A stretch of 64,000 bases of DNA, from contig NZ_JACRYT010000001.1 in assembly GCF_014333425.1 (NCBI RefSeq), positions 62,001 through 126,000 on the forward strand, written 5' to 3'. The position numbers and the translations under genes are program-made. A model generated the notes under the pieces. It was not told the DNA's origin. It searched no databases and was given only the letters and a program-made list of their open reading frames with translations. Origin of the DNA: Zhenpiania hominis. GTDB taxonomy: Bacteria > Bacillota > Clostridia > Peptostreptococcales > Anaerovoracaceae. Below, in pieces: positions 9,142 through 16,310 of the stretch. Position 1 is the stretch's first letter. Each line of letters opens with the position of its first letter.

Positions 9142-10208
9142 TGAAAGCGCAAGTCGTAAAGGTGGCAGGCAGCCTTTTTCTTACCGCCCTCCTGGCGCTT
9201 TCTATCATTGGAGCGGTGGTTGCCTCTCTCGCGGCGGCTGCTTCCGGAAGCGGGGATTCGGTGTCGCTTGATGAGTCTCTTCTGAAAGGGCTGCCAAAAC
9301 CCCTGACAAAGGAAATGGTGATCGGCGCAATCCAGTCGCAGGATCAATATGGGGTTCCCGTAGCCCTGACGCTTGCGCAAATTATTCTGGAGAGCAGCGG
9401 GAATAAACCGGGCGGCCTGTCTTCGCTTGCTTATGAGTGTAATAATCTTTTTGGAATGAAAGGAGAAGGGCCCGCCGGTTCGAAGACCTATTATACGGGT
9501 GAGCAGCACGCGGATGGCAGCTCCTATGTTGTGGCCGCGAAATTCCGGGTCTACCACAATGTGCAGGAAAGTATTGAGGATCATGCGAAACTTCTGATTA
9601 CGCCCCGCTATAAAGCACATACCGCCGGAAAAACAACCAGCGATGAATGGGCGGTTGCGATCTGGAAAGCCGGATACGCAACGGATACCCAGTACCCAGA
9701 AAAACTGAAAGCGCTGATGAAGCGTTACGATCTCTATCGATTTGATCAGATGACCCTGGAAGAAGCAGAACATTTCGGAGAAGGAGACGGAAACGCAACC
9801 GGAACCCTGCAGTGGCCACTGGCCATAAAAGGGACCATTACAAGCTATTTTGGGCCGCGAAGTGCGCCAGTTCCAGGCGCCAGTACCTTTCATCAGGGGA
9901 TTGACATTGCCGCTCCATCCGGAACGGCCGTGTTAGCGGCGGATGGTGGAACGGTCATTTCCGCCGAATTCAACCGCGCAATGGGAAATAACATCTATAT
10001 CGATCATCACAATGGAACCAAAACCCGTTATTGTCATCTGCGACCCGGAGACGGAATGCTGGTGAAAGCAGGACAGAAAGTCAGCAAGGGGCAAAAAATC
10101 GGGAAAGTGGGAACGACTGGAACCTCAAGCGGAAATCATCTGGATTTTAAGGTGCAGTCCAAGGGAACGTACGTCGATCCCCTGAACTATGTGAAGCAAC
10201 CGAAATAG
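9141..10208 (+). CDS. Glucosaminidase-M23 peptidase (VirB1-like wall hydrolase of the ICE)
   Basis: Protein of 355 residues. It has an N-terminal hydrophobic segment (about 10-35), acting as signal or anchor. A glucosaminidase domain of the FlgJ type covers about 50-200; the motif ALTLAQIILESSGN carries the likely catalytic Glu. An M23 (LytM) endopeptidase domain covers about 235-350, with HQGID at 251-255. The second zinc motif, normally HLH, reads HLD at 333-335, so one canonical metal ligand is Asp. The two domains would cut glycan and peptide so that the channel can cross the wall. It directly follows virB4, as in other Gram-positive conjugation modules. Confidence 0.88.
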   Translation: MKAQVVKVAGSLFLTALLALSIIGAVVASLAAAASGSGDSVSLDESLLKGLPKPLTKEMVIGAIQSQDQYGVPVALTLAQIILESSGNKPGGLSSLAYECNNLFGMKGEGPAGSKTYYTGEQHADGSSYVVAAKFRVYHNVQESIEDHAKLLITPRYKAHTAGKTTSDEWAVAIWKAGYATDTQYPEKLKALMKRYDLYRFDQMTLEEAEHFGEGDGNATGTLQWPLAIKGTITSYFGPRSAPVPGASTFHQGIDIAAPSGTAVLAADGGTVISAEFNRAMGNNIYIDHHNGTKTRYCHLRPGDGMLVKAGQKVSKGQKIGKVGTTGTSSGNHLDFKVQSKGTYVDPLNYVKQPK

Positions 10209-10221
10209 AAAAGGAGCGGAC

Positions 10222-10680
10222 ATGAAAAAACAAACATGGAAGAAACAGCAGTGGCTGGGAATCAGCCTTCTGCTTGCGGCTGTCCTGGTAATCGGGATGG
10301 CCATTTATACCGGGAAGGGGCAGCAAGCCCCTTCTCAGACCGAAGGTACCACGACGGAAACCGAGCTGCCTCTTGCCAATGACGCAAGTGACGTGGATCC
10401 GAAACAGGCGGCCAAAAAAATGAACCTTCAAATTCAAATGGAGCCGGAAACCAAAAAGCGTGTCCCGGATCTGCAGGAACTGAAAGAGGAGTTAACAGAC
10501 TATCTGATTCAGGAGGATTTTTATACGGATGTTACAAGAGCCATCAGTACAAATGTCGTCACGGATGACTACAACCAGCAGATTCGGATTTTCAGCTTTA
10601 CTCTGAACAATCCGGATCAGACGCCGCTGGATGCGGTGTATGATCGGCAAACCGGCACCTATACCTTTACCTATTATTGA
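10222..10680 (+). CDS. Single-pass membrane protein of the conjugation operon, unknown function
   Basis: Protein of 152 residues: a basic N-terminus, one hydrophobic helix (about 12-30), a Thr/Glu-rich linker, and an acidic outer domain ending in alternating beta-like residues (RIFSFTLNN, TGTYTFTYY). There is no lipobox cysteine. AAAAGGAGCGG precedes the ATG. It lies 13 bp after the wall hydrolase and 19 bp before the next membrane protein. It is probably exported and anchored on the outer face. I do not recognise the family. Confidence 0.75.
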   Translation: MKKQTWKKQQWLGISLLLAAVLVIGMAIYTGKGQQAPSQTEGTTTETELPLANDASDVDPKQAAKKMNLQIQMEPETKKRVPDLQELKEELTDYLIQEDFYTDVTRAISTNVVTDDYNQQIRIFSFTLNNPDQTPLDAVYDRQTGTYTFTYY

Positions 10681-10699
10681 GTGAGGAAGGAGAAATCGA

Positions 10700-11545
10700 A
10701 TGTGGAAAAATCGAAAGATGAAAGAAGTTCTGTTGCTGCAAAATAAACAAAAGCTGGAGCAGTACCAGGCCCGATTTCTGCATGTGTGCCTGTTTGTTTT
10801 AGTAGGCGGTTATTTGTTTTTCTTTTCTTCTCCATTCTGGATGCCCCCGGATTATTCGGGAGTGACGGCAAGCAGAATCGGGGAAGAACAGCAGGCGGAA
10901 AATCGGACGATCCGGCTGATGAAATGGGATTATTGTGAAACACAACAGAACATGGAGGTGATTCTGGAAATTGACAGTCAGGCGATTGATGGAATCGAAC
11001 ATTATACCTACCGCGTGATGGAGCGGAATCAGGGGATGGTGACCGCAACCCCTGTAATTGAGCGAGCGGATCTGGTTGTTCTGCACCTGGAAAACCTTCC
11101 GCGTAAATGGGCGGAACTATCTCTGCAGATGAGGTTGCCGGAGTCCAAGGCATCCGCGATGAATGAATCCGGAGAACTGGGGAGATTTTATACGACCAGA
11201 AAAGCTGTCCATAGAGTGAAAAAAATAGAAGAGCAGGCGCCGCGGCAATATGAACGAGAAGTGATTGAACAAACGATTCAAATTCATGTGCAGGAAATCC
11301 AAAGCTGTGAACAAAGGATTGCAGCGGAGAAACAGACGATTTCGGAAGCGGAAGAGACCATTCGGGATCTGCGAAGTGAATTAAAATTTGAAACAGAAAC
11401 CGAACAACTTGAAACGCAGGAACAGATTCACAGCGTAGAAGCGGAAGAGCAGGCCGCGCGGGAACGGATCCAGGAGCAGGAACAAACGATCCGGGAGCTG
11501 CAGGAACAAAACCGACTGCTAAAAGAGAAAGAAAAGACCATTTAA
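10700..11545 (+). CDS. Membrane-anchored protein with long coiled coil, unknown function
   Basis: Protein of 281 residues. A charged N-terminus of about 25 residues precedes one hydrophobic segment (about 28-45). A beta-rich outer domain follows (about 55-165), then a strongly predicted coiled coil rich in Glu, Gln and Arg from about 170 to the end. It might act as a scaffold or spacer for the transfer apparatus in the wall. AAGGAGAAATCG precedes the ATG and the next gene starts 14 bp after the stop. No named family is recognised. Confidence 0.75.
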   Translation: MWKNRKMKEVLLLQNKQKLEQYQARFLHVCLFVLVGGYLFFFSSPFWMPPDYSGVTASRIGEEQQAENRTIRLMKWDYCETQQNMEVILEIDSQAIDGIEHYTYRVMERNQGMVTATPVIERADLVVLHLENLPRKWAELSLQMRLPESKASAMNESGELGRFYTTRKAVHRVKKIEEQAPRQYEREVIEQTIQIHVQEIQSCEQRIAAEKQTISEAEETIRDLRSELKFETETEQLETQEQIHSVEAEEQAARERIQEQEQTIRELQEQNRLLKEKEKTI

Positions 11546-11559
11546 AAGGGAGAAAACCG

Positions 11560-12744
11560 ATGCAACAAATCATATTTATTGGAGAGAAAACATCCGGCTG
11601 GTTCGCGGAGGAAGTCGCAAGAGAACGGGGATACGCGTTTACTTATATCCCTGCCAGAGGAGATATCCGGGGACAGGTCAATGAAATTTTGTTTGCCGCG
11701 AAAGGAAATAAATGCGAATTTCTGATTTTTGACCTGGAACAGTACACGAATTCTGCAGAAGAAATCGCGGATGAAATGCGCAGCCTGCAGGCTGCGACCA
11801 ATGCCGAAGTATTGGCTTATGTTCCGGCATTTCTTCCGGAAAGTCATATGTGCCGAACCCTGTTTGACCGGGATCTGAAAAAGTTTATTGTCGCCGGAAA
11901 TCCAACGGAAATGAAGGACCAGCTGGAAAAAAACATGAACGGCTATTATGAAGGCAACCAGCGAAAGGAGGTAAAGAACCTGCTGCAGCTGCAGGAAGAA
12001 GAACAGATTCAGCTGCAGCATTTTCAAACCATAGGCGTCTGCGGTGCTTGTCACCGCATCGGAACGACCACCCAGGCTCTGCAGATTGTGCAGTATTTGA
12101 ATTTGAAAGGGTATAAGGCGTGCTATATGCAGATGAACAGTATCTGCTATCCGCAGCAGGGCCAGGGTGGAAATCGCAGTGGCTATGTAGAAAAGGTTGC
12201 TTACTGGATGGATACGATCGATCGGAAGAATGAAGACCTTGGAATGATTTCCTATATGTCCGTCGACTTGTTCTATCGGCAAGATAAAATTACGGAAGTA
12301 CTGAAGCAAGGATACGATTATTATGTTTACGATTATGGAGTATATACGGATCCGGATTTTAATAAAACGGCATTTGTTAAAGAGGATGTCAAATTTTTTG
12401 TTTGCGGCGCGGCGCCCACGGAACTGGATGACATGGAAGAAATCGCGAAGAATCCATTTTATGAAGATGCCCGTCTGATTTTTTCTTTTGTTCCGGAAGA
12501 AGATCAGGAAGACCTTTTGGGACTGATGGAGCAAATTCAAATCAGTGGAAGTGAGAAAGAAAACGCAAAGCGCTGTTTTTTCGCAGAGTGGACGCCAGAA
12601 CCCTTTGTGTTTTCCGCGCTGAAACGATACGAAAAAATACTTCCGCTGGAGGAAAAAAAGGAACCCGACACCGGAAGGGAAAAAGCGTCCCGGAGACGTT
12701 TGTTTGGAAGAAAGAAAGGGGAAAAACGTCATGGGAAAATATGA
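11560..12744 (+). CDS. CpaE/MinD-like protein with degenerate P-loop
   Basis: Protein of 394 residues. Residues about 1-130 look like a receiver-like alpha/beta domain. Residues about 155-345 look like a MinD/ParA-type fold. The Walker A region is GACHRIGTTT (162-171), keeping the Gly-Thr-Thr core but lacking the lysines of the normal GGVGKTT, so ATP hydrolysis may be lost or altered. The last 40 residues are very basic (RRRLFGRKKG), suggesting contact with nucleic acid or membrane. Pseudo-receiver plus ParA layout resembles CpaE/TadZ localisation factors; a role in placing the transfer machine is inference. Confidence 0.7.
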   Translation: MQQIIFIGEKTSGWFAEEVARERGYAFTYIPARGDIRGQVNEILFAAKGNKCEFLIFDLEQYTNSAEEIADEMRSLQAATNAEVLAYVPAFLPESHMCRTLFDRDLKKFIVAGNPTEMKDQLEKNMNGYYEGNQRKEVKNLLQLQEEEQIQLQHFQTIGVCGACHRIGTTTQALQIVQYLNLKGYKACYMQMNSICYPQQGQGGNRSGYVEKVAYWMDTIDRKNEDLGMISYMSVDLFYRQDKITEVLKQGYDYYVYDYGVYTDPDFNKTAFVKEDVKFFVCGAAPTELDDMEEIAKNPFYEDARLIFSFVPEEDQEDLLGLMEQIQISGSEKENAKRCFFAEWTPEPFVFSALKRYEKILPLEEKKEPDTGREKASRRRLFGRKKGEKRHGKI

Positions 12745-13030
12745 AAAAGCCGCGAGGACCATTCGGGAAAAACAGGATTTTCAGAAAGAGCAGCAGCGGC
12801 TGCACGCAAAATATGAGGACGAATCCGCACAGGTTGTCATTAAAGAAACCAGTAATATGGCCAAATTTACGGTGAAAACCCTGTCGTCTCTGCTCCGGAT
12901 TCTGACCGGTGTGCTGCTTCTTTGCCTTTCTGCCATCGGAATTTTATCTCTGGTCTATCCACAGACCAGGGAGCCACTTCTGGTGACGCTGCATGGCATT
13001 TTCCAGGAGATTTTCGGGATGCTTGAATAA
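12731..13030 (+). CDS. Small membrane protein at the end of the conjugation operon
   Basis: Protein of 99 residues. ATG 12731 overlaps the end of the upstream gene by 14 bp; a TTG at 12704 is in frame but has no better ribosome site. A basic, glutamine-rich amphipathic N-terminal part (1-45) is followed by one hydrophobic helix (about 55-75) and a short tail. Function unknown. It is the last gene before the accessory region with structured RNA motifs. Confidence 0.65.
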   Translation: MGKYEKAARTIREKQDFQKEQQRLHAKYEDESAQVVIKETSNMAKFTVKTLSSLLRILTGVLLLCLSAIGILSLVYPQTREPLLVTLHGIFQEIFGMLE

Positions 13031-13044
13031 CTGCAGGTGGTTCT

Positions 13045-13183
13045 GTTCCTTTGCTCGGACAGGATACCGAACTGCGCCGCGTCATGGAAGGTTGTATCCG
13101 ATCTTTTTCAGAACCTGAAAAAGGTCGAATCTCCACCTTCCATTCTGCGTCCCATTTCGGTGTTGCTCCGCTATCAAAGAAAC
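13045..13183 (+). ncRNA. Structured leader RNA 'motif A', copy 1 (upstream of radC)
   Basis: One of three related elements (others at 14725-14869 and 16129-16276). The outer stem pairs 13045-13053 with 13175-13183. An inner stem pairs ATGGAAGG (13084-13091) with CCTTCCAT (13136-13143). A hairpin pairs 13099-13111 with 13115-13127. The sequence between inner stem and hairpin (TTGTAT on one side, TCTCCACCT on the other) and the 3' segment GCTATCA are conserved among copies while the stems vary with compensation. It ends 32 nt before the radC start. I do not recognise an Rfam family; a cis-regulatory role is inferred from position. Confidence 0.65.
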
Positions 13184-13215
13184 GCACAGGCGTGTTCACA
13201 GAAAGGAGCAGAATT

Positions 13216-13665
13216 ATGATAACCGAGTGTAAAAAGTATACGTTAATGCTGGAGGAAGAGAGGAAGATTCTTACCGAGACACCTTATTCAATTCACAATC
13301 CGAATGATCTATATCACTTTGCGGTCAAAGAGTGCAGAATGGACCGTTATCCCAATGAACATTTCCTTGTAATCGCAGTCAATACCAAAGGAGAGGTCAT
13401 TGGATATCAGGTTACTTCCATCGGAAGTCTTTCCGAAGCTCCGGTATCCCCACGCAATGTATTCCAATTTGCGCTTTTATGTAATGCGGCGGGAATCTGT
13501 CTGATTCACAATCATCCAAGTGGCGATCCAACACCCAGTATCGGAGATATCAATGCCACTCTAAGACTGCGGGATGCGGGTGCTTTGCTGGACATTCCGG
13601 TTTGTGATCATGTGATCATTGGAGAAGGCACCTACAGCAGCTTGCGAGCGATCGGGGAGCTTTAA
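13216..13665 (+). CDS. RadC-like JAB/MPN-domain protein (mobile-element type)
   Basis: Protein of 149 residues from ATG 13216, preceded by GAAAGGAG; the open frame runs further upstream, but that stretch is the leader RNA. The JAMM-type metal motif HNHPSGDPTPSIGD is intact. It contains only the MPN domain and lacks the helix-hairpin-helix part of chromosomal RadC, like the short RadC proteins common on ICEs, plasmids and phages. The biochemical role of the family is unsettled, despite its historical naming as a DNA repair gene. An intrinsic terminator follows at once. Confidence 0.88.
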   Translation: MITECKKYTLMLEEERKILTETPYSIHNPNDLYHFAVKECRMDRYPNEHFLVIAVNTKGEVIGYQVTSIGSLSEAPVSPRNVFQFALLCNAAGICLIHNHPSGDPTPSIGDINATLRLRDAGALLDIPVCDHVIIGEGTYSSLRAIGEL

Positions 13666-13670
13666 TGAAG

Positions 13671-13698
13671 GAAAAACGCAGTCGTCTGCGTTTTTTTC
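13671..13698 (+). terminator. Intrinsic terminator after radC
   Basis: The stem AACGCAG/CTGCGTT with a short loop is followed by a run of T. It lies directly after the radC stop codon. Confidence 0.85.
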
Positions 13699-13777
13699 TT
13701 ATGAAATTCCATTTTATATGGATCGTCTTAAATAGTTAAGCGAACCTGATTTTTTGGAGATTTGTAGCAAGTTAGAA

Positions 13778-13838
13778 GATGCCTGCTGATGAATCAGCAG
13801 GCATCGAACAAGCAGAGAGATGTGTCGCTATCTCTCAT
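13778..13838. repeat. Two successive hairpins in the gap after radC
   Basis: A perfect 13-bp inverted repeat (GATGCCTGCTGAT with ATCAGCAGGCATC, 13778-13805) is followed by a smaller hairpin (AGAGAT/ATCTCT, about 13815-13838). No convincing reading frame lies here. They may be parts of a transcript or remnants of an insertion. No function can be assigned. Confidence 0.5.
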
Positions 13839-13919
13839 ATAAAGTATAACGGAGAAAGAAAAGAATAAAAATGAAATACTAGTAAAAAGAACAGAACCCG
13901 AAGAAATCGAAAGTAAGAC

Positions 13920-13977
13920 TTTGACAAAATAAAAAAGCTATTGCGTGAAATGCGGATAGCTTTTTTATTTTGTCAAA
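13920..13977. terminator. Perfect 22-bp inverted repeat, probable bidirectional terminator
   Basis: The left arm 13920-13941 and right arm 13956-13977 are exact complements (ends TTTGACAAAA and TTTTGTCAAA), with a 14-nt loop. The core AAAAAAGCTAT/ATAGCTTTTTT gives a U-tract on either strand. It separates the radC block from the next block. Confidence 0.65.
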
Positions 13978-14301
13978 ATGGGAATAAAGGATCCGGGGGA
14001 GTGGTTGTAACAGGTAGCTTCAAAGACAGAGTTTTTCCATATCAGGAAAAACAAGGAGGCTTTTGCAGCGTGCAAAAGCGACCGATTTAAACAGGTGGGA
14101 AATAATGGAAAACGATAGGCGTTTTCATTCCTGAAAAATAAAATATGGTTTTTGAACTTTTTTTCTTTCTATCATTTGCAAAAGAATTAGAATCAGGAGG
14201 AAAGCAATCAGGAACGGATGGATGTCGGTAGATGTTCCATAAAAAACAGATTTCTGCTCCAGTTTTTTTTGAGGTCTGGGTTTTAGGATTGTGTTTTATT
14301 G
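13978..14301. other. Non-coding stretch with hairpins, left part of the motif B region
   Basis: No supported gene. It contains a hairpin GTTTTTCC/GGAAAAAC (about 14032-14052) and a hairpin GCTTTTGCA/TGCAAAAGC (14059-14067/14071-14079). The latter resembles the TTTGC/GCAAA hairpins that bound the other motif B copies at 15827, 16055, 17522 and 17765. The rest is A/T-rich and featureless to my reading. Confidence 0.45.
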
Positions 14302-14415
14302 ACGCGTTCCAGCCGCCAGGAACTGATTTCGGAGGGTCCGTCAAGAGGCCCGGAGAAATCTAAAGAGAGCCTGGCGGCGGAACGTGTCCCAGGAGCCGCA
14401 GGTGAGCGGGACTGG
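14302..14415 (+). repeat. Structured repeat 'motif B', copy 1
   Basis: Folds as a long arm: basal stem 14302-14320 with 14370-14387, middle stem GATTTC/GAAATC, symmetric GGA/GGA internal loop, and apical stem GGGTC/GGCCC closing the loop CGTCAAGA. A second hairpin follows (CCAG..CCGC AGGTGA GCGG..CTGG, 14389-14415). Compared with copies 3 and 4, stems differ by compensatory changes while the CGTCAAGA loop and GGA bulges are constant. This implies selection on a folded RNA or single-stranded DNA, not on protein. Confidence 0.7.
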
Positions 14416-14469
14416 TTCCGATTTTTGGTTCTCCTTTTTAAGGATTGCGTTACGGTTCCCACTATCCTG

Positions 14470-14583
14470 ACGCGTTCTGGCCGTCAGGAACTGATTTCGG
14501 AGGGTCCGTCAAGAGGCCCGGAGAAATCTAAAGAGGGCCTGGCGACCGAACGCGTCCCAGGAGCCGCAGAAGGGCGGGACTGG
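14470..14583 (+). repeat. Structured repeat 'motif B', copy 2
   Basis: Second direct copy, 168 bp after copy 1. The basal stem 14470-14488 pairs with 14538-14555, keeping pairing despite base changes relative to copy 1. The apical part (GGGTCCGTCAAGAGGCCC) is identical, and the 3' hairpin 14557-14583 has loop AGAAGG instead of AGGTGA. A short AGGATTG sequence precedes both copies, so the unit was probably duplicated in tandem. Confidence 0.7.
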
Positions 14584-14587
14584 AAGA

Positions 14588-14621
14588 CCAGCGATGCACG
14601 TTTGAAAACGTGCATCGCTGG
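14588..14621. repeat. Perfect 16-bp hairpin after motif B copy 2
   Basis: CCAGCGATGCACGTTT (14588-14603) is exactly complementary to 14606-14621. There is no U-tract on the + strand, so it is not a typical terminator in that direction. It takes the position of the closing hairpin seen at the ends of the other motif B regions. Confidence 0.55.
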
Positions 14622-14724
14622 CGGCACAAAAAAGAGCTATTCCAAAAAGGAAGCGGAAAGAAATCATCCAAAGAAAATAAGAGAGAGCGGGGAGATAAAA
14701 AGGAGACAAAGAAGAAGCTTCATA

Positions 14725-14869
14725 GTTCACTTGCTATCGCATGGTACAGGGTTCAGAGCCTTCCGGGAAGGTAGTACCGGAACTTTTTGCAAAAAAGCGA
14801 TCGAAAAAGTTCCGGTCTCCACCTTCCCCTACAGCTCCGCCCCCTGTCCTGCGCTGCTATCAAGTGAAC
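14725..14869 (+). ncRNA. Structured leader RNA 'motif A', copy 2 (upstream of a DUF5688-like gene)
   Basis: The outer stem GTTCACTTG (14725-14733) pairs perfectly with CAAGTGAAC (14861-14869). A further pair ACAGG/CCTGT lies inside it. The inner stem GGGAAGG (14765-14771) pairs with CCTTCCC (14822-14828). The hairpin CCGGAACTTTTT (14777-14788) pairs with AAAAAGTTCCGG (14804-14815). Conserved TAGTA and TCTCCACC flank the hairpin and GCTATCA precedes the outer 3' arm. It ends 59 nt before the ATG at 14929. Confidence 0.68.
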
Positions 14870-14928
14870 AAACACTTGATACTCACAAAACCAGTAGAGC
14901 GGTAGAAACCGCAGAGAGGAGAAGAACA

Positions 14929-15762
14929 ATGAAGTATGAAGAGTTTAAAAGTAAGGTGAAAGAGGAACTGAGGAAACAGTATCCGGATTGGATGATTCAG
15001 GAAAAGATCGTCTATAAAGTCAACATGAAAAAAGAAACCCTGATGGTTCGACCTGAAAAAGCAGAGAATCTGGCGATCCCCAATATCTATCTGGAAGATT
15101 TTTATGAAATTTTCCAACAGGATCAGGATTTTCAGAAGGCAATGCAAGCAATTTTATATCTGCTCCAGAGATACACCAGAAAAATTGTGGATCCATTCTC
15201 ACAGAGCCTGAAAAAGGAGAACATCATAATAGAATTGATTTCTCAGAAGCAAAATCAGGAACTGCTTCGAAACATTCCTTATACTCCTTTTCAGGATTTA
15301 GCCTGTGTTTATCGGTATATCTTGAGACAAGATGAAAGTGGAATGGGAACCATGTTGCTGACAGACGATCTGGTGAAAGTTTTCTCTCTTGCTTCAGAAG
15401 AACTCCATGACCTTGCAATGAAGAATACAAAAGAAAAATTTTCTTTTGAGGTCATGCGGCTAAGCGAAATGCTCTATGCTGTAACAAGCGCGACAAGAGA
15501 GTGGGGAGCAACCGCTCTGATTTTTCCGGAAACGCTGGCATTTCTTGGAGAGAAAATAAAGGAAAATTTCTATATCCTTCCGACATCGATTCATGAATTT
15601 ATGGCTGTTCCACAAAAGGACTGTCAAGTGGAGGAATTACTTGGAATGTTAAAAGAAGGGAATCAGACCCTGATTACGAAAAACGAATTTCTTTCAAGCA
15701 GTATTTATCATTACGATATCCGTACGAAACAATTAAAGATTGTCGCAAATTATGATGTATAA
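14929..15762 (+). CDS. DUF5688-like protein of unknown function
   Basis: Protein of 277 residues from ATG 14929, preceded by GAGAGGAGAAG. The frame is open back to 14299, but that part runs through the motif B repeats and motif A and is not credible protein. The features NIYLEDFYEIFQ (about 45-57), an Asp/Glu-rich middle and a C-terminal region with ILPTSIHE recall DUF5688 proteins, which are common in Clostridia mobile elements. No signal, membrane segment or catalytic motif is seen. It is followed by a strong terminator, so it forms its own transcription unit with the leader. Confidence 0.72.
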   Translation: MKYEEFKSKVKEELRKQYPDWMIQEKIVYKVNMKKETLMVRPEKAENLAIPNIYLEDFYEIFQQDQDFQKAMQAILYLLQRYTRKIVDPFSQSLKKENIIIELISQKQNQELLRNIPYTPFQDLACVYRYILRQDESGMGTMLLTDDLVKVFSLASEELHDLAMKNTKEKFSFEVMRLSEMLYAVTSATREWGATALIFPETLAFLGEKIKENFYILPTSIHEFMAVPQKDCQVEELLGMLKEGNQTLITKNEFLSSSIYHYDIRTKQLKIVANYDV

Positions 15763-15768
15763 TCGGTG

Positions 15769-15803
15769 AAGGCCCCATACCCACAAGTATGTGGGCCTTT
15801 TCT
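15769..15803 (+). terminator. Intrinsic terminator after the DUF5688-like gene
   Basis: The stem AAGGCCCCATAC pairs with GTATGTGGGCCTT (one bulge), then TTCTTT. It begins 6 bp after the stop codon. Confidence 0.85.
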
Positions 15804-15826
15804 TTGCCGATACCAGGAAAAGGACC

Positions 15827-16072
15827 GGTTTGCGTCCGCAAACCCGCGATTGAAGTTTGAGAAACGAAGTATAAAAAGCAGCCGGCTGCAGTCCGCTCAC
15901 CTGCGGCCTGCAGGAACCAGTTGGCAGCCAGGCGCTCACTAGATTCTTCCGGGCCTCTTGACGGACCCTCCAGAATCAGCGCCTGGCTACCGAACTGACT
16001 TCTGTTTCTGAAACCTTCTGGAACAAAGAGCGTCTAACCAGAGAAAAAAGGAAGCGTTTGCAGATGCAAACG
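15827..16072 (-). repeat. Structured repeat 'motif B', copy 3 (reverse strand) with bounding hairpins
   Basis: The core (15886-15997, read on the minus strand) has a basal stem with CAGTT/AACTG and GCCAGGCGC/GCGCCTGGC, middle stem GATTCT/AGAATC, GGA/GGA bulges, apical GGGTC CGTCAAGA GGCCC, and a second hairpin CTGCAG..CCGC AGGTGA GCGG..CTGCAG. It is bounded by hairpins GGTTTGCG/CGCAAACC (15827-15844) and CGTTTGCA/TGCAAACG (16055-16072). On the minus strand each of these is followed by a T-run. The stem bases differ from copies 1 and 2 but still pair. Confidence 0.7.
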
Positions 16073-16088
16073 TTCATAAAAAAGCAGT

Positions 16089-16115
16089 ACAGAGTTTGGG
16101 GGCACCAAACTCTGT
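16089..16115. repeat. Perfect 11-bp hairpin upstream of motif A copy 3
   Basis: ACAGAGTTTGG (16089-16099) pairs with CCAAACTCTGT (16105-16115), loop GGGCA. No U-tract follows. It lies between motif B copy 3 and motif A copy 3; function unknown. Confidence 0.5.
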
Positions 16116-16128
16116 CAGATTCTTTGCC

Positions 16129-16276
16129 CGTTCACCTGAACCGGCATTGTATGTTTTCCAGTCTCTCATTTCCAGGTAGTACGAATTTTTTTTCGAAAAG
16201 AGCACTCGAAAAAAGAATTCGTCTCCACCTGGAAATGGGTTCCTTTCAAATATCCTGCGCCGCTATCAGGTAAACG
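16129..16276 (+). ncRNA. Structured leader RNA 'motif A', copy 3 (upstream of a DnaJ-like gene)
   Basis: The outer stem CGTTCACCTG (16129-16138) pairs with CAGGTAAACG (16267-16276), with one C-A mismatch. The inner stem ATTTCCAGG (16168-16176) pairs with CCTGGAAAT (16228-16236). A long hairpin starting CGAATT and ending AATTCG lies inside. TAGTA, TCTCCACC and GCTATCA are conserved. A small hairpin GAGCC/GGCTC follows before AAAGGAGG. It ends 34 nt before the ATG at 16311. Confidence 0.68.
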
Positions 16277-16310
16277 AGCCGCAGGGCTCACCAAAAAGGA
16301 GGAATGGAAT

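Noticed and set aside
10674..12762. Long minus-strand ORFs of 299 and 406 codons
   Set aside because: They are opposite well-supported membrane and CpaE-like genes and encode Phe/Ser/Pro-rich sequences without family features.
14299..14928. N-terminal extension of the DUF5688-like ORF containing a repeated peptide (RQELISEGPSRGPEKSKE)
   Set aside because: The repeat is motif B read as protein. Motif B copies on the other strand show compensatory stem changes, and a good ribosome site precedes ATG 14929.
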